Below are positions 34,944 through 43,374 of a stretch of 64,000 nucleotides of DNA, piece by piece (position 1 is the first letter of the stretch; the number at the start of each line of letters is the position of its first letter). This stretch comes from Paenalicyclobacillus ferrooxydans (lineage in GTDB: Bacteria > Bacillota > Bacilli > Alicyclobacillales > Alicyclobacillaceae), in NCBI RefSeq assembly GCF_001399675.1, contig NZ_LJCO01000014.1, forward strand, positions 1 to 64,000, written 5' to 3'. The translations under genes and the position numbers were made by a program. Under the pieces are notes generated by a model. It was not told where the DNA came from, did no database searches, and saw nothing but the letters and a program-made list of their open reading frames with translations.

Positions 34944-35526
34944 TGAAGCTGCTCAACTCCTCATCACGATTGTCATGACATCCCCTTCCACATCACAAAT
35001 TCAAGATCATCACTGAGCATGGTACGCAACTCCGGAACATGGGGGGTGAGCCTCAAGGCTAGTGAACCTCAAACCGGAGGTGTCAAGGATGGCGCCCAAT
35101 CAAGTTTCCACTCGCGGACGCTCTGCAACCTTCTCTCGTGTCCTTTTTGTACTACAACATGTTCTGTGCGCTTCAGAATGAACTACTCGTGCAGTTTAGG
35201 CTTCATTGATGAAATACTATGAGAAAGATAATTCACAGTTAATACAGAAGAGATAAAATAATAAGACCAATCGGATGGTTACATTCAAAGATATATAACG
35301 TTGCCTTCAAATATATTTAACTGTGAGGCTTGTGCTTGGTGCGATATGGATGTGCCAAAATAGGCGCGGTCGATGAACGGTACCGGAGCCTATTTGTCTC
35401 TTCCACTCTCTCTGCCAAAACTGAAGTTCACATGTGATAAAATCGAACTCATAGGAGGTGAAGGCCACAGTCCGGATCACGCATACATAAGGAATTCTTC
35501 CTAAACTCACAGACGCTGTCCGAACT
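34944..35526. other. Divergent intergenic region, rpiR-type gene and acyl-CoA synthetase
   Basis: It should hold both promoters. An AT-rich stretch lies at 35215-35330. A near-perfect AGGAGGTGA ribosome-like site at 35453-35461 is followed by no start codon at useful spacing. The motif GGCCACAGT occurs at 35463 and again at 35533, a short duplication across the synthetase start. No gene is seen. Confidence 0.55.
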
Positions 35527-37266
35527 GTGATGGCCACAGTGATGCTGCCATCAGTCGAGGAACGTCGCGCCGCTCTCAATGCACTTGTACCAGCATGGGA
35601 ACGCCGCACACTAGGAGATCATTTTGCAGAATATTGCAACAAGCACAGTGACAGAAGCTTGCTTATTACGCCTACTACTCAGTACACATATGAAGACGTG
35701 TGGATGAAATCGTGGGAAGTGAGCAAATCACTGCTAGCCTTGGGTGTCCGTCGCCGCGATCACGTCGCCATCCTCATGGCCAACGAACCGGAGTTCGTAT
35801 TTACTATCATTGCCCTATCCCTTGTGGGAGCTGTCGGAATCCCGATTAATACGATGCTTCGCCCCGATGAGCTCAACTTTGTCCTGCGTCAGTCGGATTC
35901 CCGCTTTTTGCTGATGCATCAGTCCGCTGCAGGTCTCTCCCATGCCAGAACCGCATCCGAACAGCTGCGCTCAGCAGAAACGCCATCTGATTGGTCGCTC
36001 CAACACGTCGTCTGCATTCCAACAGGACAAGAACCGATTCCCGACAATCTGATACCATGGGACGATTTCGTCATACAAGGGCAATCTATCCCGGATTCTG
36101 CGGTGGAACGAAGATGGCGAGACAGCAAATACCCTGACGAAACGGCATTTATCATCTATACGTCTGGTTCTACCGGAAAGCCAAAGGGCGTCATGCTCAC
36201 CCATGACAACTTCCTCCGTTGTGCCTACTCCACGTGCTTGAGTCGCGCCTTTGAGGACGGACGACGCGTGTGTACAGCGTTGCCCCTATACCATGTGTTT
36301 GCGCTGGAGGAAGGATTGCTTGCCTGTTCTTTCGTCGGTGGCACAGTCATTACTGCGCCAACATTTTCACCAAAGCAAACACTTGAAATGATGTATTACC
36401 ATCAAGCCAATGACTTCCTGTGTGTTCCGTCCATGCTCGTGGCGCTTTTGGACCACCCAGACATCTCAAAATACGACTGGTCCAATATGCACGCCCTCAT
36501 GTGCGCGGCGGCGCCCGCACCGGTTCCGTTGTGGAAGCGGGCCGTGACCGTGTTCGGGCTTACGGAGCTCGCTACCGGTTACGGTGGCACCGAAGTAACC
36601 GCGTCTACGACCCATAATGAAGTGGGCGATCCGGTGGAACTCGTTTCCACCCGTGTTGGCCGCATTAAGCCAGCTGGTGCATCAGGACTTCCCGAATATG
36701 GCGGAGCGAATGTACAGTACAAGGTCATAGACCCAGATACCGGTGAGGATTTACCTATCGGATCGATAGGCGAACTCACCGTACGTGGAAACATCGTCAC
36801 ACGCGGATACTATAAAAGTCCCGATGAAACAGGACGTGCGATTGATGAAGACGGCTGGTTTCGCAGTGGAGACCTGGGGCGTATTGATGAACAGGGGTAT
36901 ATCGAACTGTTGGGTCGTTCCAAAGATATGTACAAGGTTTCGGGAGAGAACGTGTCACCAAAAGAAGTCGAAGATGTGATTACCTCGCACCCGGCAGTAC
37001 GACAAGCCTACGTCGTCGGTGTACCGGACGCTCGCACAACGGAAATCGGGGCGGCTTTTGTAGAGCTTAGGCCAAATCAAAGTCTCACACGGCGCGAACT
37101 GATAGATTGGTGCAACGCTTGCCTCGCCAAGTTCAAGGTACCCCGACACATTTGGTTTATGGAACCAGTCGACTGGCCCATGACAGGAACCGGGAAGATA
37201 CAGAAGTTCAGGCTTCGAGACCTTGCTGTAGACAAGGTCACTGCACCTGAGCGGGCTGACGCATAA
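35527..37266 (+). CDS. Acyl-CoA synthetase (AMP-forming)
   Basis: This ANL-superfamily ligase of 579 residues activates a carboxylic acid to its CoA thioester through an acyl-AMP. The P-loop IIYTSGSTGKPKGVMLTHDN lies near residues 213-232, a GYGGTE adenine motif near 358, and DEDGWFRSGDLG near 440. The C-terminal catalytic Lys is in GTGKIQKF. Start GTG 35527 or ATG 35530; neither has a clear ribosome site. It stands alone between divergent and unrelated genes, so the acid is unknown; medium or long chain is likely. Confidence 0.87.
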   Translation: MMATVMLPSVEERRAALNALVPAWERRTLGDHFAEYCNKHSDRSLLITPTTQYTYEDVWMKSWEVSKSLLALGVRRRDHVAILMANEPEFVFTIIALSLVGAVGIPINTMLRPDELNFVLRQSDSRFLLMHQSAAGLSHARTASEQLRSAETPSDWSLQHVVCIPTGQEPIPDNLIPWDDFVIQGQSIPDSAVERRWRDSKYPDETAFIIYTSGSTGKPKGVMLTHDNFLRCAYSTCLSRAFEDGRRVCTALPLYHVFALEEGLLACSFVGGTVITAPTFSPKQTLEMMYYHQANDFLCVPSMLVALLDHPDISKYDWSNMHALMCAAAPAPVPLWKRAVTVFGLTELATGYGGTEVTASTTHNEVGDPVELVSTRVGRIKPAGASGLPEYGGANVQYKVIDPDTGEDLPIGSIGELTVRGNIVTRGYYKSPDETGRAIDEDGWFRSGDLGRIDEQGYIELLGRSKDMYKVSGENVSPKEVEDVITSHPAVRQAYVVGVPDARTTEIGAAFVELRPNQSLTRRELIDWCNACLAKFKVPRHIWFMEPVDWPMTGTGKIQKFRLRDLAVDKVTAPERADA

Positions 37267-37280
37267 GTCGGCCCGCTCAG
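37247..37280 (+). terminator. Hairpin overlapping the synthetase stop codon
   Basis: CTGAGCGGGC pairs perfectly with GCCCGCTCAG across a 14-base loop that contains the TAA stop. A short CT-rich stretch follows, so termination may be partial. Confidence 0.55.
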
Positions 37281-37408
37281 CTGACTACCCTCTCTCTAAC
37301 CACATCTGCTAGATTCCCCATAAAACGATTCTAATTTTCCATTCCAGTTCAATGCCTCCAGTACCGCGCATATCATTTCTTGATTGAAAATTTCAAGAGG
37401 TGAAGTTC

Positions 37409-38596
37409 GTGAACAAAGGACTAATTTCTTCACTCGTTGCTGCGGCCGTGTTGGTAGGAGGAGTTGGTCTTCACGTCTCGACGGCACAAGCCTCGCTGAC
37501 TTATCCTGTCAAACGAGACAGGATAACGCTGGATGGTGAGTCGGTCAGCCTCCCTTATGGCCTCGTTACCAATGGAACGACCTACATGCCCATCTGGTAC
37601 TTGACTGACGCTCTAAGCCGAGTTGGAATTCACAACACCTGGAATGGCACCTCGTTGCAACTCACAACCCCTGCGAATGCCCCAGTCGATCTCGATGGAA
37701 TCCATCCCGGTCATGGCAACATGAACATCGTGATTAATGGAACACTGGTCCAAAATGTATCTGGAATCACGTATGTTGATCCCGCTTCTGGCAAGCCAAC
37801 CACCTACATGCCAATCTGGTACGTCATGCAGGTCCTGAATCGCATGGAGATACGAAGCAACTGGAACGGAACCAACTGGGATTTGTGGAACACCCCTATC
37901 TTTGGTACTGAGTTTGAGAATTTCGTCAGGTCCCGCGCCAGTACAGTTTCGGTGGCCGTCTACGATGCCAATAATGGACAGACGTATTTGTTCAATCCGA
38001 ATCTGCGGTTCGACACCGCGAGTATTGTGAAAGCCACCATCATGGCGAACCTGTTGCATCAGTCCGAAATTCACCACACGCTGCTCACCGCGGAAGAAAA
38101 GTCCCTAATGCCCCCGATGATTGAGTACAGCAACAACAATGACGCTTCCGCCTTATGGAATTTGTCCGGAGGAGCCACTGGAATTGGCCAATTCCTGCGC
38201 GTAGCAGGAATGGATCAGACCACACCCGGTGCATACGGATACTGGGGATTGACCCAGACCTCTGCACTCGATCAGGTCAAACTAATCCGCGATTACGCTT
38301 ATCCAAACCCGTTGCTAGATGCACAAGAGCGCAATTATGGACTTTATTTAATGGAGCATGTTGTGAACTACGAGGATTGGGGTGTGTCTGGGGGTGTACC
38401 TGACACTGCGACAGTGGCCCTCAAGAATGGTTGGCTGCCCATCGAATCGCAAGGATGGGAGATCAACAGTATTGGTTACATTGTAGGAGACGGTCGGAAC
38501 TACGTCGTGGCCGTCCTGACGCGGAACAACCCGTCAGAAGCATACGGGATTGCGACCATCCAAGGTATCTCCCGCATCCTGTGGCAGGAGCAATAA
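37409..38596 (+). CDS. Secreted class A beta-lactamase-like protein with stalk-binding repeats
   Basis: This exported protein of 395 residues has a signal peptide ending in STAQA (about residues 1-28). Two related segments with TTYMPIW(Y) and a following WNGT motif (about 40-85 and 107-160) resemble copper-amine-oxidase-N-type stalk domains. A beta-lactamase2 domain follows, with SIVK (Ser205, Lys208), YSNNNDAS and LKNGW. The third motif is degenerate, so it may be a peptidase-like binding protein. The GTG at 37409 has AGAGGTGAAG upstream. The gene carries a strong internal hairpin at 37501-37526. Confidence 0.8.
   Translation: MNKGLISSLVAAAVLVGGVGLHVSTAQASLTYPVKRDRITLDGESVSLPYGLVTNGTTYMPIWYLTDALSRVGIHNTWNGTSLQLTTPANAPVDLDGIHPGHGNMNIVINGTLVQNVSGITYVDPASGKPTTYMPIWYVMQVLNRMEIRSNWNGTNWDLWNTPIFGTEFENFVRSRASTVSVAVYDANNGQTYLFNPNLRFDTASIVKATIMANLLHQSEIHHTLLTAEEKSLMPPMIEYSNNNDASALWNLSGGATGIGQFLRVAGMDQTTPGAYGYWGLTQTSALDQVKLIRDYAYPNPLLDAQERNYGLYLMEHVVNYEDWGVSGGVPDTATVALKNGWLPIESQGWEINSIGYIVGDGRNYVVAVLTRNNPSEAYGIATIQGISRILWQEQ
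37501..37526 (+). other. Perfect 10-bp stem inside the coding region
   Basis: TTATCCTGTC (37501-37510) and GACAGGATAA (37517-37526) flank a 6-base loop, codons about 31-39, just after the signal peptide. Such a stable stem within an open gene is unusual and may affect translation or mRNA stability. Confidence 0.7.
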
Positions 38597-38729
38597 CAGA
38601 CAGGACCGACATCGACTATGCAGGAACACGGAGCAGGGAGAATCAATAAAAAAAGCAGGCCAATAGCGTTACGCATTGGACGAGAGTCCGAACGGGGTTC
38701 GACTTTAAACAGTTCTAAACCTTCAATGG

Positions 38730-38735
38730 TATAAT
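38730..38735 (+). promoter_or_regulatory. Extended -10 promoter of prsA
   Basis: ATGGTATAATGC contains TGn-TATAAT, about 50 bases before the ATG of the foldase gene. A clear -35 box is not seen, as is common with extended -10 promoters. Confidence 0.6.
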
Positions 38736-38785
38736 GCACCTAACACATCTTGTGTAATCTTTGTCGAACCCTGGAGGACTCTTCT

Positions 38786-39772
38786 ATGCGCATCAAAATG
38801 CCACGTTACATAGCCATGAGCATCGTCCCTATTTTGATTGCCCTGCCCTTGTCAGGATGCGGTCAGAGTACTGCAAACAAGCCCGTTGTTGTCGCGACGT
38901 ACAGTGGCGGAACGGTGACCGAAACCGATATGAACCAGTATCTAAACGTGCTTTCTCTGGTCAATCCTCAGGCGAATACAAGCACGAATACCGTCAAGAC
39001 ACAGGTCTTGCAACAGTACATCGCCATCGATAGGATCCTTGCCAAAAAGGCTGCCCAAGCTGGATTCAAGTCGACCTCGACCACGGTTCAAAACGAAACC
39101 TCACAGTTTAAAACTCAGGTCGTCCAACAGGCTTATAACAACTCCACACAATCGTTCAACCAGAAAATGCAAAGCCTGAACCTGACTGACGCCTACGTCA
39201 CGCAAACCATCAGCAGCGAACTCGCCGTCGAAGATTATGTAGCGAGCCTCATTCCAACGAGTGCGGTGAGCACATATTACAACCAACACCTAACCAGTTT
39301 TACAACCACGACGCAACGCGGCATTCTCGTCAAATCAAAAACGCAGGCGGAATCGATTTACAAGATGCTTCAGGCGGATCATAGTACGGCGAACTGGGAC
39401 AAGCTGGCTAAGCAGTACTCACAAGACCCTGGCTCCAAAGACAACGGCGGGCTCTATTCCAACCAGCCTGCAAGTAACTGGGTCCCGCAGTATGCTCAAG
39501 CCGTTACTACGCAGCCGATTGGAAAGGTTGGACTCCCTTTCAATACGACGTATGGATGGTTCGTTGTGGAGGTCCTAAACCGTAAGGTACAACCACTCAG
39601 TTCCGTTGCATCTCAAGTAAAGAACCAAATGCTCTCAGATCCTACATCTAAATACGCGTTTAGCAACCTGGTGAATCAGACCGAGAAGCAGGCCAACATT
39701 AAGGTCACACTTCCAGCTTCCAGCTCGACGGCAAACTCAACTTCAAATTCAACTTCAAACTCAGGTTCCTAA
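38786..39772 (+). CDS. prsA: PrsA-type peptidyl-prolyl isomerase lipoprotein
   Basis: This exported foldase of 328 residues assists folding of secreted proteins outside the membrane. A lipoprotein signal ends at LPLSGC (Cys25). A SurA/PrsA-like N domain is followed by a parvulin domain (about 185-285) with TQRGILVKSKTQAESIY, WDKLAKQYSQDPGSKDNGGLYS and IGKVGLPFNTTYGWFVVEVLN. The tail is a Ser/Thr/Asn repeat (TSNSTSNS). GGAGG precedes the ATG at 38786. It is convergent with a class A penicillin-binding protein gene. Confidence 0.87.
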   Translation: MRIKMPRYIAMSIVPILIALPLSGCGQSTANKPVVVATYSGGTVTETDMNQYLNVLSLVNPQANTSTNTVKTQVLQQYIAIDRILAKKAAQAGFKSTSTTVQNETSQFKTQVVQQAYNNSTQSFNQKMQSLNLTDAYVTQTISSELAVEDYVASLIPTSAVSTYYNQHLTSFTTTTQRGILVKSKTQAESIYKMLQADHSTANWDKLAKQYSQDPGSKDNGGLYSNQPASNWVPQYAQAVTTQPIGKVGLPFNTTYGWFVVEVLNRKVQPLSSVASQVKNQMLSDPTSKYAFSNLVNQTEKQANIKVTLPASSSTANSTSNSTSNSGS

Positions 39773-39786
39773 GTGCCAGAGTAACC

Positions 39787-39818
39787 AACAGGCTCTGCCG
39801 CGAGGCAGAGCCTGTTTT
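39787..39818. terminator. Bidirectional terminator between prsA and the PBP gene
   Basis: AACAGGCTCTGCC pairs perfectly with GGCAGAGCCTGTT around GCGA and is followed by TT on the plus strand. It lies between convergent stop codons. Confidence 0.85.
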
Positions 39819-39831
39819 CAATGCGTCACGC

Positions 39832-41907
39832 TCAACCGCCTTTTCTTCCCGGCCCGTGGTGGCGAGGCGGCCCCGGCGGATGCGGTCCGAAGATCGGAAG
39901 ATGTGGAAGACCCGGAAGCCGTAGATGATGCGCCTGATGCCTCCGCGGACTCGGTTTTTGTCTTGGCGGCGGAGTCGTGACCGCTCTGGCCCCGCTCGCG
40001 GGATAGGGTCCAACAGCAAATTGTCCGCCAGGATACCCATTTTGGATGGCGAGACTTGTGATGCTTTGAAAGATCATAGCGGCGTTCGCAGACGGATCGA
40101 GCGGCGACATCGTTAAGTGATAAGCCGGAGTTGCATTGTCGTAGCCGATATAGACGGATCCGACGAGACTCGGCGTGTACCCATCGAACCACGCATTTCG
40201 CACCCAGTTGTTGTATCCGGTCAAGCCAGAGCTGTACTGTACCGTTCCGGTCTTCCCCGCTACTCCAACCCCGGGAATCTTCGCGGACGTGCCTGTTCCG
40301 TAATCGACCACATCCTGCAGCAGGCGGGTCATGGTGGTTGCTGTTCGTTGCGTCATCACTTGTTTGACGACCGGCGTGTAGTTGTATATAACGGTTCCGT
40401 CTTGATTGACCACTCTCGTAATCAGGTGTGCTCCAATCTGCGTTCCATGGTTGTCAAATCCCTCGTAGGCCTGCGCCATTTCGAGCGGATTCACACCGTT
40501 TTGCATGCCGCCAATCGCAATGCCGAGATGCTCTCGGTCCTTCGCGGTGATTGGGATACCATCGTTTTCAGCAAAGTTTGCCCCTGTATTGATGCCAATT
40601 TGTTGCAGCAGCCAGACGGAGGCCACGTTTTGTGACCACTGGAGTCCGTACTGCAAGGTCACCTTTGCCGGCCCAGATGGTCCTTCCCAGTTCTGCGGAG
40701 TGTACCCATCCCCAAAATTGTGCGGCTTGTTGTCAAGAACCGAACTCGGTTTCCATTTCCCGCTTTGAATCGCCGGTGCATACTCCATAATCGGTTTAAT
40801 GGAGGACCCGGGTGAACTGTTGCTGTATATCCTGTCCATTCCAAGCGGTGTAAACCCCTGTTTGCGCGATCCCGCTGCGCCAAGGATGCCGCCCGTTTTC
40901 GGATCGACGAACACAGCCGACCCTTGCACCACCGTTCCCGTCGTCGGTCCCGGGAAATCGCCGCGGTAGTTCGTACTCCAAAAGACCTGGTGGACCGCCT
41001 TTTGCACCCGCGGATCAATGGTTGTGTAGATGCTTAAGCCGCCGCGAAGAATCTGTTCCTCGGAGATCCCCTGTTTGGCTGCGTAATCGAGCAAGAAGTT
41101 GGTGAACAGAGGATGCGTGTTCCAAGAATCACTCGAGATGGAGTGAAATGTGACTCCAAGCGGTTGCTTTTCCGCGGCACTCGCCACGGTTTGGCTGATG
41201 TAACCGTATTTGACCATGTTCTGCAAAACTTCGTTACGGCGTTCGAGCGCCGCTTTGGGATGCACAATCGGATCGTACGCGGTTGGAGCTTGCGGCAAAC
41301 CGGCCAACAAGGCAGCTTCGCTCAGGGTTAGCTTGTTCGGGTTTTGCTTGATGTTGACACCAAAGTAGCGAAGGGCCGCTTGTTCGGCGCCGATGGTACT
41401 TTCGCCGAGGTACACCTTGTTCAGATACATGGCCACAATCTGCTGCTTCGTCAGGTACCTTTGCAACTCAATCCCCATCTCGATTTCCTTCACTTTGTAG
41501 GAAACCGTCCTGTTGTCGCTGAGATATAGGATCTTCGCCAACTGTTCAGGGATGGTGCTCGCACCCTGTGATGCTCGACCGGACGTAACGTCAACCAAGG
41601 CCGCACGGAAGAGGGCACGGATATCGAGGGGCGATCCGTTCCAAAAACTGTGATCCTCCGTCGCCACAATGGCATTCACCAGGTTCTGTGGGAGCTCGCT
41701 GTACGTCAGGTTAGAAGGAACGGTACCGATTTTCATGTAGACTTGGCCAGAACCATCGTACACAACAGTCTGACCTGGCGGGTCGGTGAAAGCGGCGGTA
41801 TTGAGCGTTTGGCTCTTGATGTACCTTGAGAAGACAACCGCTCCACAGACCAGCAATACGGCAAAGGCAATCGCACTCGCAAACACAATCTTGAAAACGA
41901 CCCTCAT
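39832..41907 (-). CDS. Class A penicillin-binding protein (PBP1A-type)
   Basis: This bifunctional peptidoglycan synthase of 691 residues has an N-terminal membrane anchor (about 7-27). A GT51 glycosyltransferase with catalytic Glu84 (TEDHSFW) and QGASTIPEQLAK is followed by a transpeptidase with SSIK in SSPGSSIKPI, SQN (LQWSQNVAS) and KTG (AGKTGT). GGAGG precedes the ATG. The last 50 residues are an odd Pro/His/Arg-rich tail. The alternative frame there would give a Ser/Thr/Ala-rich tail, so a late frameshift is possible. Cell-wall neighbours: lrgAB and prsA. Confidence 0.9.
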   Translation of the reverse strand: MRVVFKIVFASAIAFAVLLVCGAVVFSRYIKSQTLNTAAFTDPPGQTVVYDGSGQVYMKIGTVPSNLTYSELPQNLVNAIVATEDHSFWNGSPLDIRALFRAALVDVTSGRASQGASTIPEQLAKILYLSDNRTVSYKVKEIEMGIELQRYLTKQQIVAMYLNKVYLGESTIGAEQAALRYFGVNIKQNPNKLTLSEAALLAGLPQAPTAYDPIVHPKAALERRNEVLQNMVKYGYISQTVASAAEKQPLGVTFHSISSDSWNTHPLFTNFLLDYAAKQGISEEQILRGGLSIYTTIDPRVQKAVHQVFWSTNYRGDFPGPTTGTVVQGSAVFVDPKTGGILGAAGSRKQGFTPLGMDRIYSNSSPGSSIKPIMEYAPAIQSGKWKPSSVLDNKPHNFGDGYTPQNWEGPSGPAKVTLQYGLQWSQNVASVWLLQQIGINTGANFAENDGIPITAKDREHLGIAIGGMQNGVNPLEMAQAYEGFDNHGTQIGAHLITRVVNQDGTVIYNYTPVVKQVMTQRTATTMTRLLQDVVDYGTGTSAKIPGVGVAGKTGTVQYSSGLTGYNNWVRNAWFDGYTPSLVGSVYIGYDNATPAYHLTMSPLDPSANAAMIFQSITSLAIQNGYPGGQFAVGPYPASGARAVTTPPPRQKPSPRRHQAHHLRLPGLPHLPIFGPHPPGPPRHHGPGRKGG

Positions 41908-42005
41908 GCTGACCTCCGTGTATAGCGAAAATAGATCATCTTCTGCGATAAAACCTATATGCCAAAAAGGATTCGTTCAAACACTCGATTTTACGTCTCT
42001 GAAAC

Positions 42006-42686
42006 TTAGTGCAGGAGCACATGACTGAGCAGCGGCATCAACACGACGGTCATGCATCCTGCTAAAATCATCGAGAGGCTCGCGATGGTGCCAGCCTCGT
42101 GGCTTTCTTCAAATGCTCGGGCCGTACCAATCCCGTGCGCACCCATGCCCATCAAGGTGCCTTGCCCAATCGGGGAGCGAATCCCCAGCCAGCGAATCAG
42201 TTGCGGGCCGACCAAGATGCCGATGATGCCGGTCATGAGGACAAACGTCGCGGTCAAGACCGGTACGCCGCCGATGTTCTGCGAGATCTCCATCGCAATC
42301 GGCGTAGTGACCGATCTCGGTGCAATACTATGCGCGATGGTACCGCCGAGGTCAAACCATCGGGCCAGTTCCACGGACGTGATGATGGCGATGAGCGATC
42401 CCGATGCGATGCTCAGCAGAATGTTCTTCACGTGCCGTCGAAACAGAGCAAAGTTGCGGTAGAACGGGATCGCGAAAGCAACGGTGGCAGGTTGCAGTGC
42501 ATCAGTCAGGTACTGGCTGCCTTTCATGTAAGTGTTGTAGGGGATGTGCGTCAGGAGCAGAATAATGACAACAGCCAGGAAGCTGGTCAACATCGGTTGC
42601 AGCAACACAAACCGCCAACGGCGATAGACACGTTGGCTGAGCAGGAAAACCAGGATAGTCCCAAGGAAACACAAAAGTGCCATCAC
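42006..42686 (-). CDS. lrgB: LrgB/CidB-family membrane protein
   Basis: This membrane protein of 226 residues has about six helices and the family motif stretch SVTTPIAMEISQNIGG, then GTLMGMGAHGIGTARA. LrgB/CidB partners of LrgA affect murein hydrolase export, cell lysis and, in some bacteria, pyruvate or glycolate transport. Its GTG start overlaps the lrgA stop by four bases (GTGA). It is followed by the class A PBP gene about 100 bases downstream. Confidence 0.85.
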   Translation of the reverse strand: MMALLCFLGTILVFLLSQRVYRRWRFVLLQPMLTSFLAVVIILLLTHIPYNTYMKGSQYLTDALQPATVAFAIPFYRNFALFRRHVKNILLSIASGSLIAIITSVELARWFDLGGTIAHSIAPRSVTTPIAMEISQNIGGVPVLTATFVLMTGIIGILVGPQLIRWLGIRSPIGQGTLMGMGAHGIGTARAFEESHEAGTIASLSMILAGCMTVVLMPLLSHVLLH

Positions 42687-43264
42687 TCCGCCTCCCTCCC
42701 AACCATCGGACGTGCACTCTCGCGGTGAGAGGCGCCCTGTCGCGAAGACTCAACCGGACGGTGGGAATCGCCCAACTGTGGGGATAGACTCTTTTGTAAA
42801 GATGCTACCCGCTGTGCGGATGCGCTAGCGACGTCAGCGTCCAACGAGGCGGTCTGGATCCGGTGCTGCCGTTTTGCCAGCCGCTCCGCGAGAAATCCGG
42901 TCCAGCCCATCACCATCACGATGCTGATGAGAATCAGCCCAACGAGGCGTACGCCGTCAACACGAACCATGTGCCCGTACTGGACAATCCCGACAGCGGC
43001 CGGGATAAAAAACAACAGCAAGTTGGAGAGCAGAAAGTCCCCGCCTTTTTCCACCCACGACAACTTGATGACCTTGAACTTCAGGAGCAGGAAGAGTGCC
43101 ACAAATCCGATGATGCTGCCCGGAATCGGAGAGTGCACGATATTTGCAACCGCGTTTGTTGCGGCGGAGATCCCCCACAATAATGCGACTTGAACCACAA
43201 TCTTTAGCCAGTTAAAATACCGATTTGACCCTAATGGACGGAACTGAATAAGTTTCCGCAGCAT
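42683..43264 (-). CDS. lrgA: LrgA/CidA-family holin-like protein
   Basis: This small membrane protein of 193 residues has four helices in its first 125 residues, with PIPGSIIGFVALFLLLKFKVI and LLSNLLLFFIPAAVGIVQY, the LrgA core. The family is usually 115-150 residues; here a hydrophilic tail of about 60 residues (rich in Ser, Ala, Arg) is added. It is translated just before lrgB and faces a divergently transcribed LysR gene, like the cidR-cidAB arrangement of staphylococci and Bacillus. Confidence 0.83.
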   Translation of the reverse strand: MLRKLIQFRPLGSNRYFNWLKIVVQVALLWGISAATNAVANIVHSPIPGSIIGFVALFLLLKFKVIKLSWVEKGGDFLLSNLLLFFIPAAVGIVQYGHMVRVDGVRLVGLILISIVMVMGWTGFLAERLAKRQHRIQTASLDADVASASAQRVASLQKSLSPQLGDSHRPVESSRQGASHRESARPMVGREAE

Positions 43265-43315
43265 TTCATTACCTCACGGTTTACATGATTTTTAAGTTCA
43301 CTCATTAGGGTATGT

Positions 43316-43344
43316 TTGATGAAATGAAGAGTCCAATATATAAT
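43316..43344 (+). promoter_or_regulatory. Sigma-A promoter of the LysR gene
   Basis: TTGATG (43316-43321) and a perfect TATAAT (43339-43344) are separated by 17 bases. Transcription would begin near 43351, only about 24 bases before the ATG at 43375. Confidence 0.7.
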
Positions 43345-43355
43345 TCATACGCAAC

Positions 43356-43374
43356 TAAGTCGTAAGGCGACTTA
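43356..43374. promoter_or_regulatory. TAAGTCG/CGACTTA dyad before the LysR gene
   Basis: The dyad TAAGTCG-N5-CGACTTA lies just after the predicted start point and ends at the ATG at 43375. It also fits the T-N11-A form of LysR sites. Its arms are the same as those of the hairpins in the 135-bp repeats at 635-885. Confidence 0.6.

Noticed and set aside
42099-42728. 209-codon ORF antisense to lrgB and lrgA
   Set aside because: The opposite strand encodes clear LrgB/LrgA proteins; the ORF is extremely rich in charged residues and looks like a frame shadow.
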